Shown here: piece by piece, positions 43,849 through 51,711 of the stretch
Position numbering within the stretch: the first letter of the stretch is position 1
Layout of the letters: the number at the start of each line of letters is the position of its first letter
Origin: Fusicatenibacter saccharivorans
GTDB lineage: Bacteria; Bacillota; Clostridia; Lachnospirales; Lachnospiraceae
Direction of reading: 5' to 3'
NCBI RefSeq assembly: GCF_027667425.1
Contig: NZ_JAQEGR010000017.1
Span: 1 to 64,000 of the forward strand
Length of the DNA stretch: 64,000 nucleotides
The notes under the pieces: generated by a model
The model's database searches: none
Seen by the model: only the letters and a program-made list of their open reading frames with translations
Told to the model about the DNA's origin: nothing
Translations under genes and position numbers: made by a program

Positions 43849-43875
43849 TTAGCACTCGAGAAAAAAGAGTGCTAA
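43849..43875. promoter_or_regulatory. CIRCE element (HrcA operator)
   Basis: TTAGCACTC-N9-GAGTGCTAA, an exact match to the consensus CIRCE. HrcA binds it and represses heat-shock operons. It lies between htpG (minus) and a TetR gene (plus), 8 bp upstream of the htpG -35. Confidence 0.95.
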
Positions 43876-43958
43876 CAGAACGACGGAAAGTATTGAATTT
43901 ACTGGTATTACGGTACTTTCTAAACTTTTTGTAAAGTCTGATCAGAAGGGCTGCGCAG

Positions 43959-43987
43959 TTGTTTCTGGAGAATGGATATGCTACAAT
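43959..43987 (+). promoter_or_regulatory. Promoter of the TetR regulator gene
   Basis: TTGTTT 43959-43964 and TACAAT 43982-43987 with 17-nt spacing. Confidence 0.5.
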
Positions 43988-44055
43988 GAAAAAGCATAGA
44001 AGCGTTTCGAACAGAAAGATTCCGAGGGTACATAAAAGAAAAATGGAGGAAATAC

Positions 44056-44622
44056 ATGACAAATGCGACAAAGGCGGCGCTGGAAGCGTCGTTAAAAAAG
44101 CTGCTTTTGAAAAAGCCGCTGGACAAAATTACGATCAACGATCTGACGACAGACTGCGGCATCAGCCGGATGGCGTTTTATTATCATTTTAAGGATATCT
44201 ACGATCTTGTCGAATGGTCGTGCCTGGAGGATGCGACGCAGGCGCTGCAGGGGAAGAAAACGTATGAGACATGGCAGGAAGGCCTGCAGCAGATTTTTGA
44301 GGCAGTGCTCGAGAATAAACCATTTATTATGAATGTCTATCACTCTGTAAGCCGGGAGCAGATCGAAACATATCTCTTTCATCTGACGCACGATCTGCTG
44401 TACGGTGTCGTGCAGGAAAAAGCAAAGGGAACCGGCATCTCCGAGGCGGATCAGAGTTTTATCGCAGATTTCTATAAGTATAGCTTTACCGGTGTCATGC
44501 TCGACTGGATCAAAGACGGAATGAAAGTGGATTACCATATGATTGCGGAAAAAATGCACCGCACGATGGAAGGAAATGTCGTCAATTCCATCCGAAATTT
44601 TGAAAAAAGAAATAAAATATAG
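44056..44622 (+). CDS. TetR/AcrR family regulator
   Basis: A 188-residue regulator. The N-terminal helix-turn-helix is 'KALLKKPLDKITINDLTTDC'-like (residues 12-35) with 'GISRMAFYYHFKDIYDLVEW', the TetR signature. The ligand domain resembles the TetR_C_8/DhaS group. It lies upstream of oleate hydratase in the same direction, separated by a terminator, so control of fatty-acid detoxification is plausible but unproven. GGAGGAAATAC precedes ATG 44056. Confidence 0.85.
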   Translation: MTNATKAALEASLKKLLLKKPLDKITINDLTTDCGISRMAFYYHFKDIYDLVEWSCLEDATQALQGKKTYETWQEGLQQIFEAVLENKPFIMNVYHSVSREQIETYLFHLTHDLLYGVVQEKAKGTGISEADQSFIADFYKYSFTGVMLDWIKDGMKVDYHMIAEKMHRTMEGNVVNSIRNFEKRNKI

Positions 44623-44631
44623 TTACACTTT

Positions 44632-44678
44632 ACAAAACAGGGCGGATGATAAAAATTTAATCATCCGCCCTGTTTTGT
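44632..44678 (+). terminator. Terminator after the TetR gene
   Basis: ACAAAACAGGGCGGATGAT pairs perfectly with ATCATCCGCCCTGTTTTGT. Confidence 0.9.
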
Positions 44679-44714
44679 AAATGGAAAAGCGGGGAAAAAT
44701 GAAGTAAGATTCAA

Positions 44715-44730
44715 ATTGTCAACAGACAAT
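44715..44730. promoter_or_regulatory. Operator-like palindrome upstream of oleate hydratase
   Basis: ATTGTC-AACA-GACAAT has perfect 6-bp arms, 112 nt before the oleate hydratase start and just after the TetR gene. It is a candidate TetR operator. Confidence 0.4.
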
Positions 44731-44841
44731 GGCAACACAAATGGAAACTTGTAAAACAAAGAAAGCAGCATAACCTATACGAACCGGAAATTCGAAAAAA
44801 CATTCCGGCAGTCGTATTTAGAAAAGAAAGGATGAACGTCT

Positions 44842-46821
44842 ATGTCAAAAAAAGGATTAAAATTCGGAATCGCATCAGCAGCAGTCATCGGAGCTGGAGC
44901 AGCAGTGCTGCAGGCAAAAAACAAGAGTGAAGCAAAAAAAGCAGCGGAGACAACCACTGTAACATCAGAACCAAAGAATGATTACCGCAACACCGAGCGC
45001 GGAAAAGATAAGAAAAACAGCAAAGGCATTTATTACACCAACGGAAACTACGAAGCCTTCGCAAGACCGGAAAAACCGGAAGGCGTCGATGAGAAGAGCG
45101 CATACCTCGTAGGAAGCGGCCTCGCAGCCCTCGCAGCAGCGTGTTTCCTCGTAAGAGACGGCCAGATGAAAGGCGATCACATCCACATTCTGGAAGCCAT
45201 GGACATCGCCGGCGGTGCCTGCGACGGTATCTACGATCCGACCCGCGGCTACATCATGAGAGGCGGCCGTGAGATGGAAAACCACTTCGAGTGCCTGTGG
45301 GATCTGTTCCACAGCATCCCGTCAATTGAGACACCTGGTGTATCCGTTCTTGATGAGTATTACTGGCTGAACAAAAAAGACCCGAACTACTCCCTGTGCC
45401 GTGCAACGAAGAACCGCGGCGAGGATGCCCATACCGACGGCAAGTTCAACCTGAGCCAGAAAGGCTGCATGGAGATCATGAAACTCTTTATGACAAGAGA
45501 CGAGGATCTGTACGACAAGACGATCGAGGATGTTTTCGATGATGAAGTCTTCAATTCCACCTTCTGGCTGTACTGGAGAACGATGTTCGCATTCGAAAAC
45601 TGGCATAGTGCACTGGAGATGAAGCTGTACTTCCAGCGGTTCATTCACCACATCGGCGGACTGCCGGACTTCTCCGCACTGAAATTCACGAAGTACAACC
45701 AGTATGAATCCCTGATTCTTCCGATGAAGAAATACCTCGAGGATGCCGGTGTAGACTTCCAGTTCAATACCGAAGTAACCAACGTTATCTTTGAAATCAA
45801 CGATGGAAAGAAAGTAGCAAAAGCCATCGAGTGCAAAGTAAACGGCGTCGAGAAAGGCATCGTTCTCACGGAGAATGACCTCGTCTTCGTTACCAACGGA
45901 AGCTGCACCGAAGGCACGATCTACGGCGATCAGAACCATGCACCGAACGGTGATGCAGAGGTCCGCACGAGCGGCTGCTGGAGCCTGTGGAAAAACATTG
46001 CAAAACAGGATCCGTCCTTTGGACATCCGGAGAAATTCTGTTCCGATATTGCAAAGACAAACTGGGAATCCGCAACAATTACCACTCTCGACAATAAGAT
46101 CATTCCGTATATCACCAATATCTGCAAACGTGATCCGAGAACCGGAAAGGTTGTTACCGGCGGTATCGTAAGCTGCCAGGATTCCAAGTGGCTTTTAAGC
46201 TGGACCATTAACCGTCAGGGACAGTTCAAAGAGCAGGATAAAGATAAGGTATGCGTATGGGTTTACAGCCTGTTCACCGATGTACCTGGCGACTATGTGA
46301 AGAAACCGATGAAAGAGTGCACTGGTAAAGAGATCACCGAAGAGTGGCTGTACCACCTCGGCGTGCCGGTTGACCAGATTCCGGAGCTGGCAGAGAACAG
46401 CGCTGTCTGCGTACCGACCATGATGCCGTACATCACCGCATTCTTTATGCCAAGAAGAAAGGGCGACCGCCCGGATGTCATCCCGGATGGCTGCGTCAAC
46501 TTCGCATTCCTCGGACAGTTCGCTGAGACACCAAGAGATACCATCTTCACGACAGAGTATTCCGTTCGTACCGCAATGGAAGCTGTTTACGGACTCCTCG
46601 GCGTAGACCGCGGCGTGCCGGAAGTATGGGGCAGCGTTTACGATATCCGCGACCTGCTGGACAGCTCCGTGAAACTGATGGATGGAAAATCCCCGCTGGA
46701 AATCGAGCTTCCTGGACCGCTCAACCTGCTGAAAAAACCTCTGCTGAAACTGGTAGATGGAAATGTAGTTGGAGATCTCTTAAAAGAGCATGGAATTATT
46801 AAAGAGGATATGGTGAAATAA
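44842..46821 (+). CDS. ohyA: Oleate hydratase
   Basis: A 659-residue FAD enzyme that adds water to oleate and related unsaturated fatty acids to give 10-hydroxy acids. The usual start of the family, 'YYTNGNYEAFARPEKPEGVD', appears only at about residue 57. The FAD motif is 'AYLVGSGLAALAAACFLVRD', and 'MRGGREMENHFECLWDLF' is the conserved active-site loop. The first 55 residues are an extra Ala/Gly-rich hydrophobic helix (about 6-24) plus a Lys/Glu linker. AAAAGGATGAACGTCT precedes ATG 44842, supporting this start. Confidence 0.93.
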   Translation: MSKKGLKFGIASAAVIGAGAAVLQAKNKSEAKKAAETTTVTSEPKNDYRNTERGKDKKNSKGIYYTNGNYEAFARPEKPEGVDEKSAYLVGSGLAALAAACFLVRDGQMKGDHIHILEAMDIAGGACDGIYDPTRGYIMRGGREMENHFECLWDLFHSIPSIETPGVSVLDEYYWLNKKDPNYSLCRATKNRGEDAHTDGKFNLSQKGCMEIMKLFMTRDEDLYDKTIEDVFDDEVFNSTFWLYWRTMFAFENWHSALEMKLYFQRFIHHIGGLPDFSALKFTKYNQYESLILPMKKYLEDAGVDFQFNTEVTNVIFEINDGKKVAKAIECKVNGVEKGIVLTENDLVFVTNGSCTEGTIYGDQNHAPNGDAEVRTSGCWSLWKNIAKQDPSFGHPEKFCSDIAKTNWESATITTLDNKIIPYITNICKRDPRTGKVVTGGIVSCQDSKWLLSWTINRQGQFKEQDKDKVCVWVYSLFTDVPGDYVKKPMKECTGKEITEEWLYHLGVPVDQIPELAENSAVCVPTMMPYITAFFMPRRKGDRPDVIPDGCVNFAFLGQFAETPRDTIFTTEYSVRTAMEAVYGLLGVDRGVPEVWGSVYDIRDLLDSSVKLMDGKSPLEIELPGPLNLLKKPLLKLVDGNVVGDLLKEHGIIKEDMVK

Positions 46822-46844
46822 GAAATAGAAAATAAGTAAGAAAT

Positions 46845-46885
46845 GCAATAAGACCTGCGCTTTCAAACGGCGCAGGTCTTATTGC
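46845..46885. terminator. Bidirectional terminator between ohyA and eutH
   Basis: GCAATAAGACCTGCGC pairs perfectly with GCGCAGGTCTTATTGC, loop of 9 nt. Confidence 0.85.
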
Positions 46886-46909
46886 GTTGCTATGTATGCT
46901 CTCAAACAA

Positions 46910-47977
46910 TTAAGCAGATTTCTTCGTGAAAAACAGTGCGGCACAGACGGCGGCGATGCCTCCAGCGAGCTTTGCAACGAGAAGCGGCACGACAAAATCA
47001 GGATCGGTGCCGAACGTAAATCCCATATGTGCGGCGATGGTCGATGCGGCGGAGACGAGGAAAGCTGCGTTTACAATCTTTCCGCGCTCGTCCATTTTTT
47101 CCATCATTGTGATCGCCGGAACAGGGCTGACAATGCCCATCAGAAGCCCGGCGGCACTGCTGTCGTTCATGCCGGTTTTTCTTCCAATAAAAGAGAGCGG
47201 CTTTTTGAGCACCCGCTGTAAAAGCTCCGCCGTCGGAAGGCTGCCAAGCAGTACAATGCCGATGGACGAGACGACCGTCATCGCGTCCTCCAGCGGCGCA
47301 AGGTCCGGGAGCAGCGAAAAGCCGGTCATATAGCAGAACGCGCCCGCGATGAGGCCGATCGTCGTCAGAAGCCGGATCACATCTGCAAATACCGTGAACG
47401 CGCGCACGGTCTGCTCCGGAAAACGCCAGATGCCGAACATCAGCAGAAAGCAGAAGAGGAGCACCGGGAGCGACTGAAGTACGATCTGCAGAAAAGAGAG
47501 CCCTGAGAGCAGTCCGCCGACGATCATCGTGACGGGAAGCGTGCCCGTGCCGATCAGCATGCCGCGGGAGAAAAAGAGGCGGTCGCCGCTTTTCAGCATT
47601 CCCATGCCGACCGGAATCGTAAAGGTGATGGTACAGCCAAGCGTCGCCGCAATCACAAGTCCTGCGTAGCGCACCATCTCCTGCGATGCCGAAAGCTCTC
47701 CGGCGAGCTGGTAGCCGCCCATGTCAATGGCGAGAATGCCGGCGAGAAGTCCCGCATCCAGCCCAAAAAAGTTCCAGATGGGAACGAGGGCGAAACGGAG
47801 AAAGCGGGAGAGCAGCGGGGTGAGGCAGATGATGCCCGACATGGAAAGTGCCGTCGGTCCAAGCAGCGTAAAGCCCTCCTCAAACCGTTTTCCAAATCCG
47901 AAGCGATTGCCAGCGATCCGGTCGACACCGCCGAGTACCGCGCCGACTGCCATGATCCACATAATAATCTGATTCAT
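46910..47977 (-). CDS. eutH: EutH-like ethanolamine permease
   Basis: A 355-residue membrane protein with about ten helices. 'GGVDRIAGNRFGFGKRFEEG' followed by 'GPTALSMSGI' and 'DAGLLAGILAIDMGGYQLA' match EutH. It carries ethanolamine across the membrane at low external concentration. No other eut gene or microcompartment gene is within the window, so its role here is open. AAAGGTTCTC precedes ATG 47977. A convergent terminator separates it from ohyA. Confidence 0.85.
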   Translation of the reverse strand: MNQIIMWIMAVGAVLGGVDRIAGNRFGFGKRFEEGFTLLGPTALSMSGIICLTPLLSRFLRFALVPIWNFFGLDAGLLAGILAIDMGGYQLAGELSASQEMVRYAGLVIAATLGCTITFTIPVGMGMLKSGDRLFFSRGMLIGTGTLPVTMIVGGLLSGLSFLQIVLQSLPVLLFCFLLMFGIWRFPEQTVRAFTVFADVIRLLTTIGLIAGAFCYMTGFSLLPDLAPLEDAMTVVSSIGIVLLGSLPTAELLQRVLKKPLSFIGRKTGMNDSSAAGLLMGIVSPVPAITMMEKMDERGKIVNAAFLVSAASTIAAHMGFTFGTDPDFVVPLLVAKLAGGIAAVCAALFFTKKSA

Positions 47978-48011
47978 AAAAAGAGAACCTTTCTAAATAA
48001 GTATTTTGTCT

Positions 48012-48518
48012 TTATATCTGTTCTTCAAATGCAATTTCATTTTTCAGCAGAAACTGACGGACTTCCTCATCGAAGACGCGGTCGAGCGACTTGTCCATCG
48101 TAAAGATTTTGAGGGAAGTTCCGGTGGTAAGTAAGAGTTTTCCGTCCTTATACTGAAAATTCAGAAAGCATCCAAACACGTTCTCTATTTCCAGCGGCAG
48201 CGCATGGTCCGCGATCATTTTTTCGCACGCCGCCTGCGGAAGCTGAAACACAAATTTGAACTGCAGGGGTGTCCGTTTTCCTTTGATGACGGAATAGCAG
48301 AACGATTTCACATCTTTCCAGAGAAGCCGTGTCCGCCCTTTTTCTTTTAAGAGCTGCGCGTCGTCGGGATCGAAAAAGTCCGTGTGAAGACTGCCGTCGA
48401 TGGAGAACGTCGTAAACGTTGTGATCGACGCCTCAGAGACGGGAAAGCGGTCAAATGTCTCGAGACGGAGCAGGGTGTTCATAAAATTCTTTAACTGTGT
48501 AATCTGCAGGATAATCAT
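48012..48518 (-). CDS. DUF5721 family protein, unknown
   Basis: A 168-residue soluble protein. 'FMNTLLRLETFDRFPVSEAS' followed by 'ITTFTTFSIDG', 'KGKRTPLQFKFVFQL' and 'TTGTSLKIFTMDKSLDRVFD' fit DUF5721, a family I associate with Lachnospiraceae. No function is known. It starts 6 nt after the CorA stop, so the two are one operon, hinting at a link to divalent cations or just co-expression. Confidence 0.7.
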   Translation of the reverse strand: MIILQITQLKNFMNTLLRLETFDRFPVSEASITTFTTFSIDGSLHTDFFDPDDAQLLKEKGRTRLLWKDVKSFCYSVIKGKRTPLQFKFVFQLPQAACEKMIADHALPLEIENVFGCFLNFQYKDGKLLLTTGTSLKIFTMDKSLDRVFDEEVRQFLLKNEIAFEEQI

Positions 48519-48524
48519 CCGTAG

Positions 48525-49406
48525 TTAAAACCAGCCTTTCTTTTTAAAATACCAAATTTCAACAGCAACAATGAGAATACAGACGCCGATCAGGATGAAG
48601 TACGCATACGGGGCAGAAAGCTCAGGCATATGCGTAAAATTCATGCCGTACCAGCCGGCGATCAGGGAAAGCGGGAAAAAGATCGTCGAGACGACCGTCA
48701 GAATCCGCATCGTATCGTTCTGACGCAGGTCGATCTGCGCCTGCTGCATCTCGCGGATCTGCAGGGCGTACTCCCGCAGCATCTGGGTGTGGTCGTACAA
48801 ACGGTCCACGCGGTTTCCAAGGCGCGAAAACTGACGGGCGCATTCCGGGGGAAGAAAGTGATTTTCGTCCTCGGAGAGTATTTCGCACATGTCGAGAAGC
48901 TGCTGGTAATAGGCATGGAACACGAGCAGCTCCCGACGGATCGTGATCAGGGTCCGCTGCAGCTCTTTTGGCAGAGTGTCGAGAAGAGACTCCTCGATTG
49001 TCGCGAGGCGCTTCTCAAAATTCTGCAGATAGAGCATATCCTCCTGGATCAGCGATTCCAGAAACGAGAAAAACAGGTGGAAGACATCGGAAGTATCGAG
49101 CGGTTCTTCCGGGAAGAGGAGGCTCTGCAAAGCCGGAAGTGTCTGTTCGTCGGCTGCCAGAATAAGCTGCCCCCGGTCGAGATAAAACGCAAGCGAGAAT
49201 GCAAGGTGAAGCGGATGCGTCTTGTCCGGGACGGCAAGCGATCCGACCAGGCAGTCAGGCAGCAGCTCTGCGCGGCAGTATTCGATGCGCTCCGGCTGCA
49301 GACTGCGCCGGAAAAGAGAAAATCCGGGCAGCGCCGCGCAGGCTTTGGAAGCTTCCGAAAACGAAAGCAGGGAAAGCCGGACCGAATCCGAAAAAGTCCA
49401 TTCCAT
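48525..49406 (-). CDS. CorA family divalent cation transporter
   Basis: A 293-residue Mg2+/Co2+ channel-type transporter. The large cytosolic domain (1-230) has long helices including 'LEREL'-like repeats. Two C-terminal membrane helices flank 'WYGMNFTHMPEL', the GMN selectivity motif. ATG 49406 has AGGAGG 8 nt upstream; the longer frame to 49562 is rejected. It is followed 6 nt later by the DUF5721 gene. Confidence 0.9.
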   Translation of the reverse strand: MEWTFSDSVRLSLLSFSEASKACAALPGFSLFRRSLQPERIEYCRAELLPDCLVGSLAVPDKTHPLHLAFSLAFYLDRGQLILAADEQTLPALQSLLFPEEPLDTSDVFHLFFSFLESLIQEDMLYLQNFEKRLATIEESLLDTLPKELQRTLITIRRELLVFHAYYQQLLDMCEILSEDENHFLPPECARQFSRLGNRVDRLYDHTQMLREYALQIREMQQAQIDLRQNDTMRILTVVSTIFFPLSLIAGWYGMNFTHMPELSAPYAYFILIGVCILIVAVEIWYFKKKGWF

Positions 49407-49504
49407 ACGTACCACCTCCTGAAAATAAGCAATGGAAAAATATCCATAAACAAAAAAGCCGTATGACCGTAGTATACCGCAAAAAGGGGAGTGCGACAAG
49501 AAAA

Positions 49505-49550
49505 GGAAAAAACTTTTAACGGAAAAACTTTTATTGGGAAAAAACTTTTT
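49505..49550 (+). repeat. Three direct repeats before the DegV gene promoter
   Basis: GGAAAAAACTTTT-type units start at 49505, 49521 and 49537, a regular 16-bp spacing. The last ends at the -35 (49549). Possible activator-binding sites on one DNA face pattern; 16 bp is not a whole number of turns. Confidence 0.6.
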
Positions 49551-49577
49551 GCAATGGAGCACTAAGTGTGTTATGAT
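49549..49577 (+). promoter_or_regulatory. Promoter of the DegV gene
   Basis: TTGCAA 49549-49554 and TATGAT 49572-49577 with 17-nt spacing. Confidence 0.65.
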
Positions 49578-49580
49578 AAA

Positions 49581-49601
49581 ATGTAGTTATCAAAACTACA
49601 T
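49581..49601. promoter_or_regulatory. Operator-like inverted repeat at the DegV gene start site
   Basis: ATGTAGTT-ATCAA-AACTACAT has perfect 8-bp arms and lies directly after the -10, the classic place for a repressor. The core loosely recalls FabT-type fatty-acid operators (GTTTGA..TCAAAC). Confidence 0.5.
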
Positions 49602-49732
49602 GACAAAATATCAAAAAATTCACTGTGTCGAATTCGTCCCTAGTTCAGGAAGGTTTGAAAAAGAGCGGTGATTGGAAATACGAAACGTCCGCAGTGAGAA
49701 AAAGCGGAATCAAGTTTGGAGGGACAAAATAT

Positions 49733-50572
49733 ATGAGTTTTCACATTGTTGCAGACAGCTGCTGTGAACTGACAGCAGATATGAAAAAAAGAGGAAATAT
49801 TGAAATTGCACCGCTGACCCTGGAAGTCGGCGGAGAATCCATTCTGGATGACGAGACATTCGACCAGAAATATTTTTTAAAGAGAGTAGCGGAATGTCCG
49901 GAGTGCCCGAAATCCGCCTGCCCGTCGCCGGATTATTTCCGGAAATCTTTTCTGAACGGAGCAGAACGGTGCTACGCGGTCACACTTTCCGCACAGCTCA
50001 GCGGTTCCTATAACAGCGCAGTGCTCGGTGCAAACCTGGCGCAGGAGGAGAACGAGGATCTGAAGATTCACGTATTCAATTCCAGAAGCGCATCGATAGG
50101 AGAGACCCTGATTGTGAAAAAAATCGTGGAGTGCGAGGAAGCCGGCATGAGCTTTGAGCGCGTCGTAGAGACAGTAGAACTCTATATCAGCACACAGAAC
50201 ACCTATTTCGTGCTGGAAAATCTCGAAACTCTGCGGAAAAACGGCCGCCTTTCCAAAACAAAAGCACTTGTTGCATCCGCGCTTAAGATCAAACCGGTTA
50301 TGGGAGCCACACCGGAGGGCGATATCGTACAGCTCGATCAGGCGCGCGGCATCAACAAAGCACTGATGAAAATGGTCGATGCCATTGTAAATGACGCACA
50401 GCATGTAGAAAACAAAACGCTTGCCATCTCTCATTGCAACTGCCCGGAGCGCGCCGAGATGGTAAAAGAAGCCCTTCTGGAGCGCCTTGCGGTACAGGAT
50501 GTCTTCGTACTCGATACCCAGGGCGTCAGCAGTATGTATGCAAATGACGGCGGAATTATCATTGCATTATAA
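49733..50572 (+). CDS. DegV family fatty-acid-binding protein (FakB-like)
   Basis: A 279-residue two-domain DegV protein. 'HIVADSCCELTADM' is the N-terminal strand-loop that holds the fatty-acid head group, then 'SPDYFRK', 'ITLSAQLSGSYNSAVLGA'-type core ('VTLSAQLSGSYNSAVLG' here), 'LENLETLRKNGRLSKTKA' and 'IKPVM'. FakB proteins present fatty acids to FakA kinase for phospholipid synthesis. No fakA gene is in the window. ATG 49733 follows GGAGGGAC. The upstream palindrome suggests lipid-responsive control. Confidence 0.9.
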   Translation: MSFHIVADSCCELTADMKKRGNIEIAPLTLEVGGESILDDETFDQKYFLKRVAECPECPKSACPSPDYFRKSFLNGAERCYAVTLSAQLSGSYNSAVLGANLAQEENEDLKIHVFNSRSASIGETLIVKKIVECEEAGMSFERVVETVELYISTQNTYFVLENLETLRKNGRLSKTKALVASALKIKPVMGATPEGDIVQLDQARGINKALMKMVDAIVNDAQHVENKTLAISHCNCPERAEMVKEALLERLAVQDVFVLDTQGVSSMYANDGGIIIAL

Positions 50573-50590
50573 CTTTTCTCTTCCCTTTTT

Positions 50591-50616
50591 GTTGAAAATG
50601 TAGTATAATTTTCAAC
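50591..50616. promoter_or_regulatory. Inverted repeat enclosing a -10 box
   Basis: GTTGAAAAT (50591-50599) and ATTTTCAAC (50608-50616) are perfect inverted arms. TATAAT at 50604-50609 is inside. It may be an operator for the next gene, or a stem ending the DegV transcript. Confidence 0.5.
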
Positions 50617-50669
50617 ATGTTTGAAAGTGCCGCCGAGCACTTTTTAGAAATCAAAGGAGAAGTAGAACC

Positions 50670-51041
50670 ATGAGTCAGGAAAAAGTTGACCGCTATAAAA
50701 AGGAAAAAGCGAACCGTGAGAAAATCATGAGACGTGAAAGATGGATCACGAGACTGGAAGTTACCGCTTTCGTCGTTGTTCTGGCTACCCTGATCGGCTG
50801 GTTCTCCGTTGCTGTTTACCAGAACTCGGTAGCAGAGAAAAAGGCGAACCGCACGACAGAAACCACAACGATGAACGTGACGGATATTCAGAATTATCTG
50901 AGCGAGACCAACACATCCAGCGACAGCAGTGCAGATGACACCAGCGACAGCTCTGATGCTTCCGATACATCTTCGGACAGCACAGCAGATACGGCAAGTG
51001 ACAGCACAGCAGATTCCATCAGCGAAAGTACAGCGGAATAA
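50670..51041 (+). CDS. Single-helix membrane protein with Ser/Thr/Asp-rich tail, unknown
   Basis: A 123-residue protein. The N-terminus is very basic and coiled ('KVDRYKKEKANREKIMRRER'), one hydrophobic helix is at about residues 30-51, and the outer part is a low-complexity Ser/Asp/Thr/Ala tail from about residue 78 ('SSDSSADDTSDSSDASDTSS'). No known domain. The layout resembles surface-exposed anchors common in Clostridia. AAAGGAGAAGTAGAACC precedes ATG 50670. A terminator follows. Confidence 0.7.
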   Translation: MSQEKVDRYKKEKANREKIMRRERWITRLEVTAFVVVLATLIGWFSVAVYQNSVAEKKANRTTETTTMNVTDIQNYLSETNTSSDSSADDTSDSSDASDTSSDSTADTASDSTADSISESTAE

Positions 51042-51060
51042 GCAGAATTGTTAAAGAAAG

Positions 51061-51110
51061 TAAAAGCGCTTACCACAGACGGGAAAATCCCGGAGTGATA
51101 AGCGCTTTTG
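51061..51110 (+). terminator. Terminator after the Ser-rich membrane protein gene
   Basis: AAAAGCGCTTA (51062-51072) pairs with TAAGCGCTTTT (51099-51109), with an inner GGGA/TCCC helix. Confidence 0.85.
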
Positions 51111-51121
51111 TTATAGAGATT

Positions 51122-51281
51122 TATAGCAATCCCCGAAAATAATGCAAAAAATTCAGCACCGCAGAGCGTGAATTACTGCGTCACAGATTTTCGTCGTACC
51201 CCGGTACGCCTTCAAATCTGTTCCTTGCAATTCGCGCTCTGCAGCACTGCCTTTTTTGCATTATTTTCGGGTCTTGCTATA
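51122..51281. repeat. 160-nt near-palindromic element (MITE-like or giant hairpin)
   Basis: The whole segment folds back on itself. TATAGCAA (51122-51129) faces TTGCTATA (51274-51281). CCCGAAAATAATGCAAAAAA (51132-51151) is perfectly complementary to 51252-51271. GCAGAGCG, GAATT, ACAGATTT and GTACC blocks pair further in, to a centre at CCCC/GG near 51201. It carries no gene. It lies between the terminated Ser-rich gene and the csp terminator. The form suits a miniature inverted-repeat element, but copies elsewhere cannot be checked here. Confidence 0.8.
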
Positions 51282-51293
51282 GAAAAAACTATG

Positions 51294-51318
51294 AGAAACA
51301 CGCTCCGCGAGTTTCTCA
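51294..51318. repeat. Small inverted repeat next to the 160-nt element
   Basis: GAGAAAC and GTTTCTC face each other around ACGCTCCGCGA. The stretch from here to 51383 holds no supported gene and may be part of the same insertion. Confidence 0.5.
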
Positions 51319-51382
51319 AGTTATCGCGGCAGTCGCCAAGGTCTCGTGCAGGCACGGACTTTGGCTCGTTGTCCGCGTAAAT

Positions 51383-51412
51383 TAAAAAACCGGAGGACAT
51401 ACATCCTCCGGC
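51383..51412 (-). terminator. Terminator after csp
   Basis: On the minus strand CCGGAGGA-TGTATG-TCCTCCGG is followed by TTTTTT. Confidence 0.88.
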
Positions 51413-51429
51413 CTTTCGCTTATGGTTAA

Positions 51430-51630
51430 TTAGCATTTAACAACGTTGGAAGCCTGCATTCCGCGAGCACCCTCGGTAAGATCGTAAGTAACCGCCTGAC
51501 CTTCGTCAAGAGTTTTGAATCCTTCACCCTGGATAGCGGAGAAATGTACGAATACATCGTTTCCGTCTTCGCCTGTGATGAAGCCATAGCCCTTCTCTGC
51601 GTTAAACCATTTCACTGTTCCCTTGTTCAT
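51430..51630 (-). CDS. Cold-shock protein (CspA family)
   Basis: A 66-residue single cold-shock domain that binds single-stranded RNA and DNA. RNP1 is 'KGYGFIT' and RNP2 is 'VFVHFSAI'. 'MNKGTVKWFNAEKGYGFI' is typical. ATG 51630 follows GGAGGTAACTCACA. The gene has its own promoter, a leader of about 180 nt with a large hairpin, and a terminator. It is transcribed toward the 160-nt palindromic element. Confidence 0.95.
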   Translation of the reverse strand: MNKGTVKWFNAEKGYGFITGEDGNDVFVHFSAIQGEGFKTLDEGQAVTYDLTEGARGMQASNVVKC

Positions 51631-51711
51631 TGTGAGTTACCTCCATAAAATTAAAAAATAAGCATGATGTGGGAATGCATATGTTCCCCCATAAGCGAGT
51701 GAACTTTTGGT

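Noticed and set aside
51168..51436. Short frames on both strands over the palindromic element
   Set aside because: The plus frame is a by-product of the palindrome; the minus frame overlaps the csp terminator and coding end. No ribosome binding sites.
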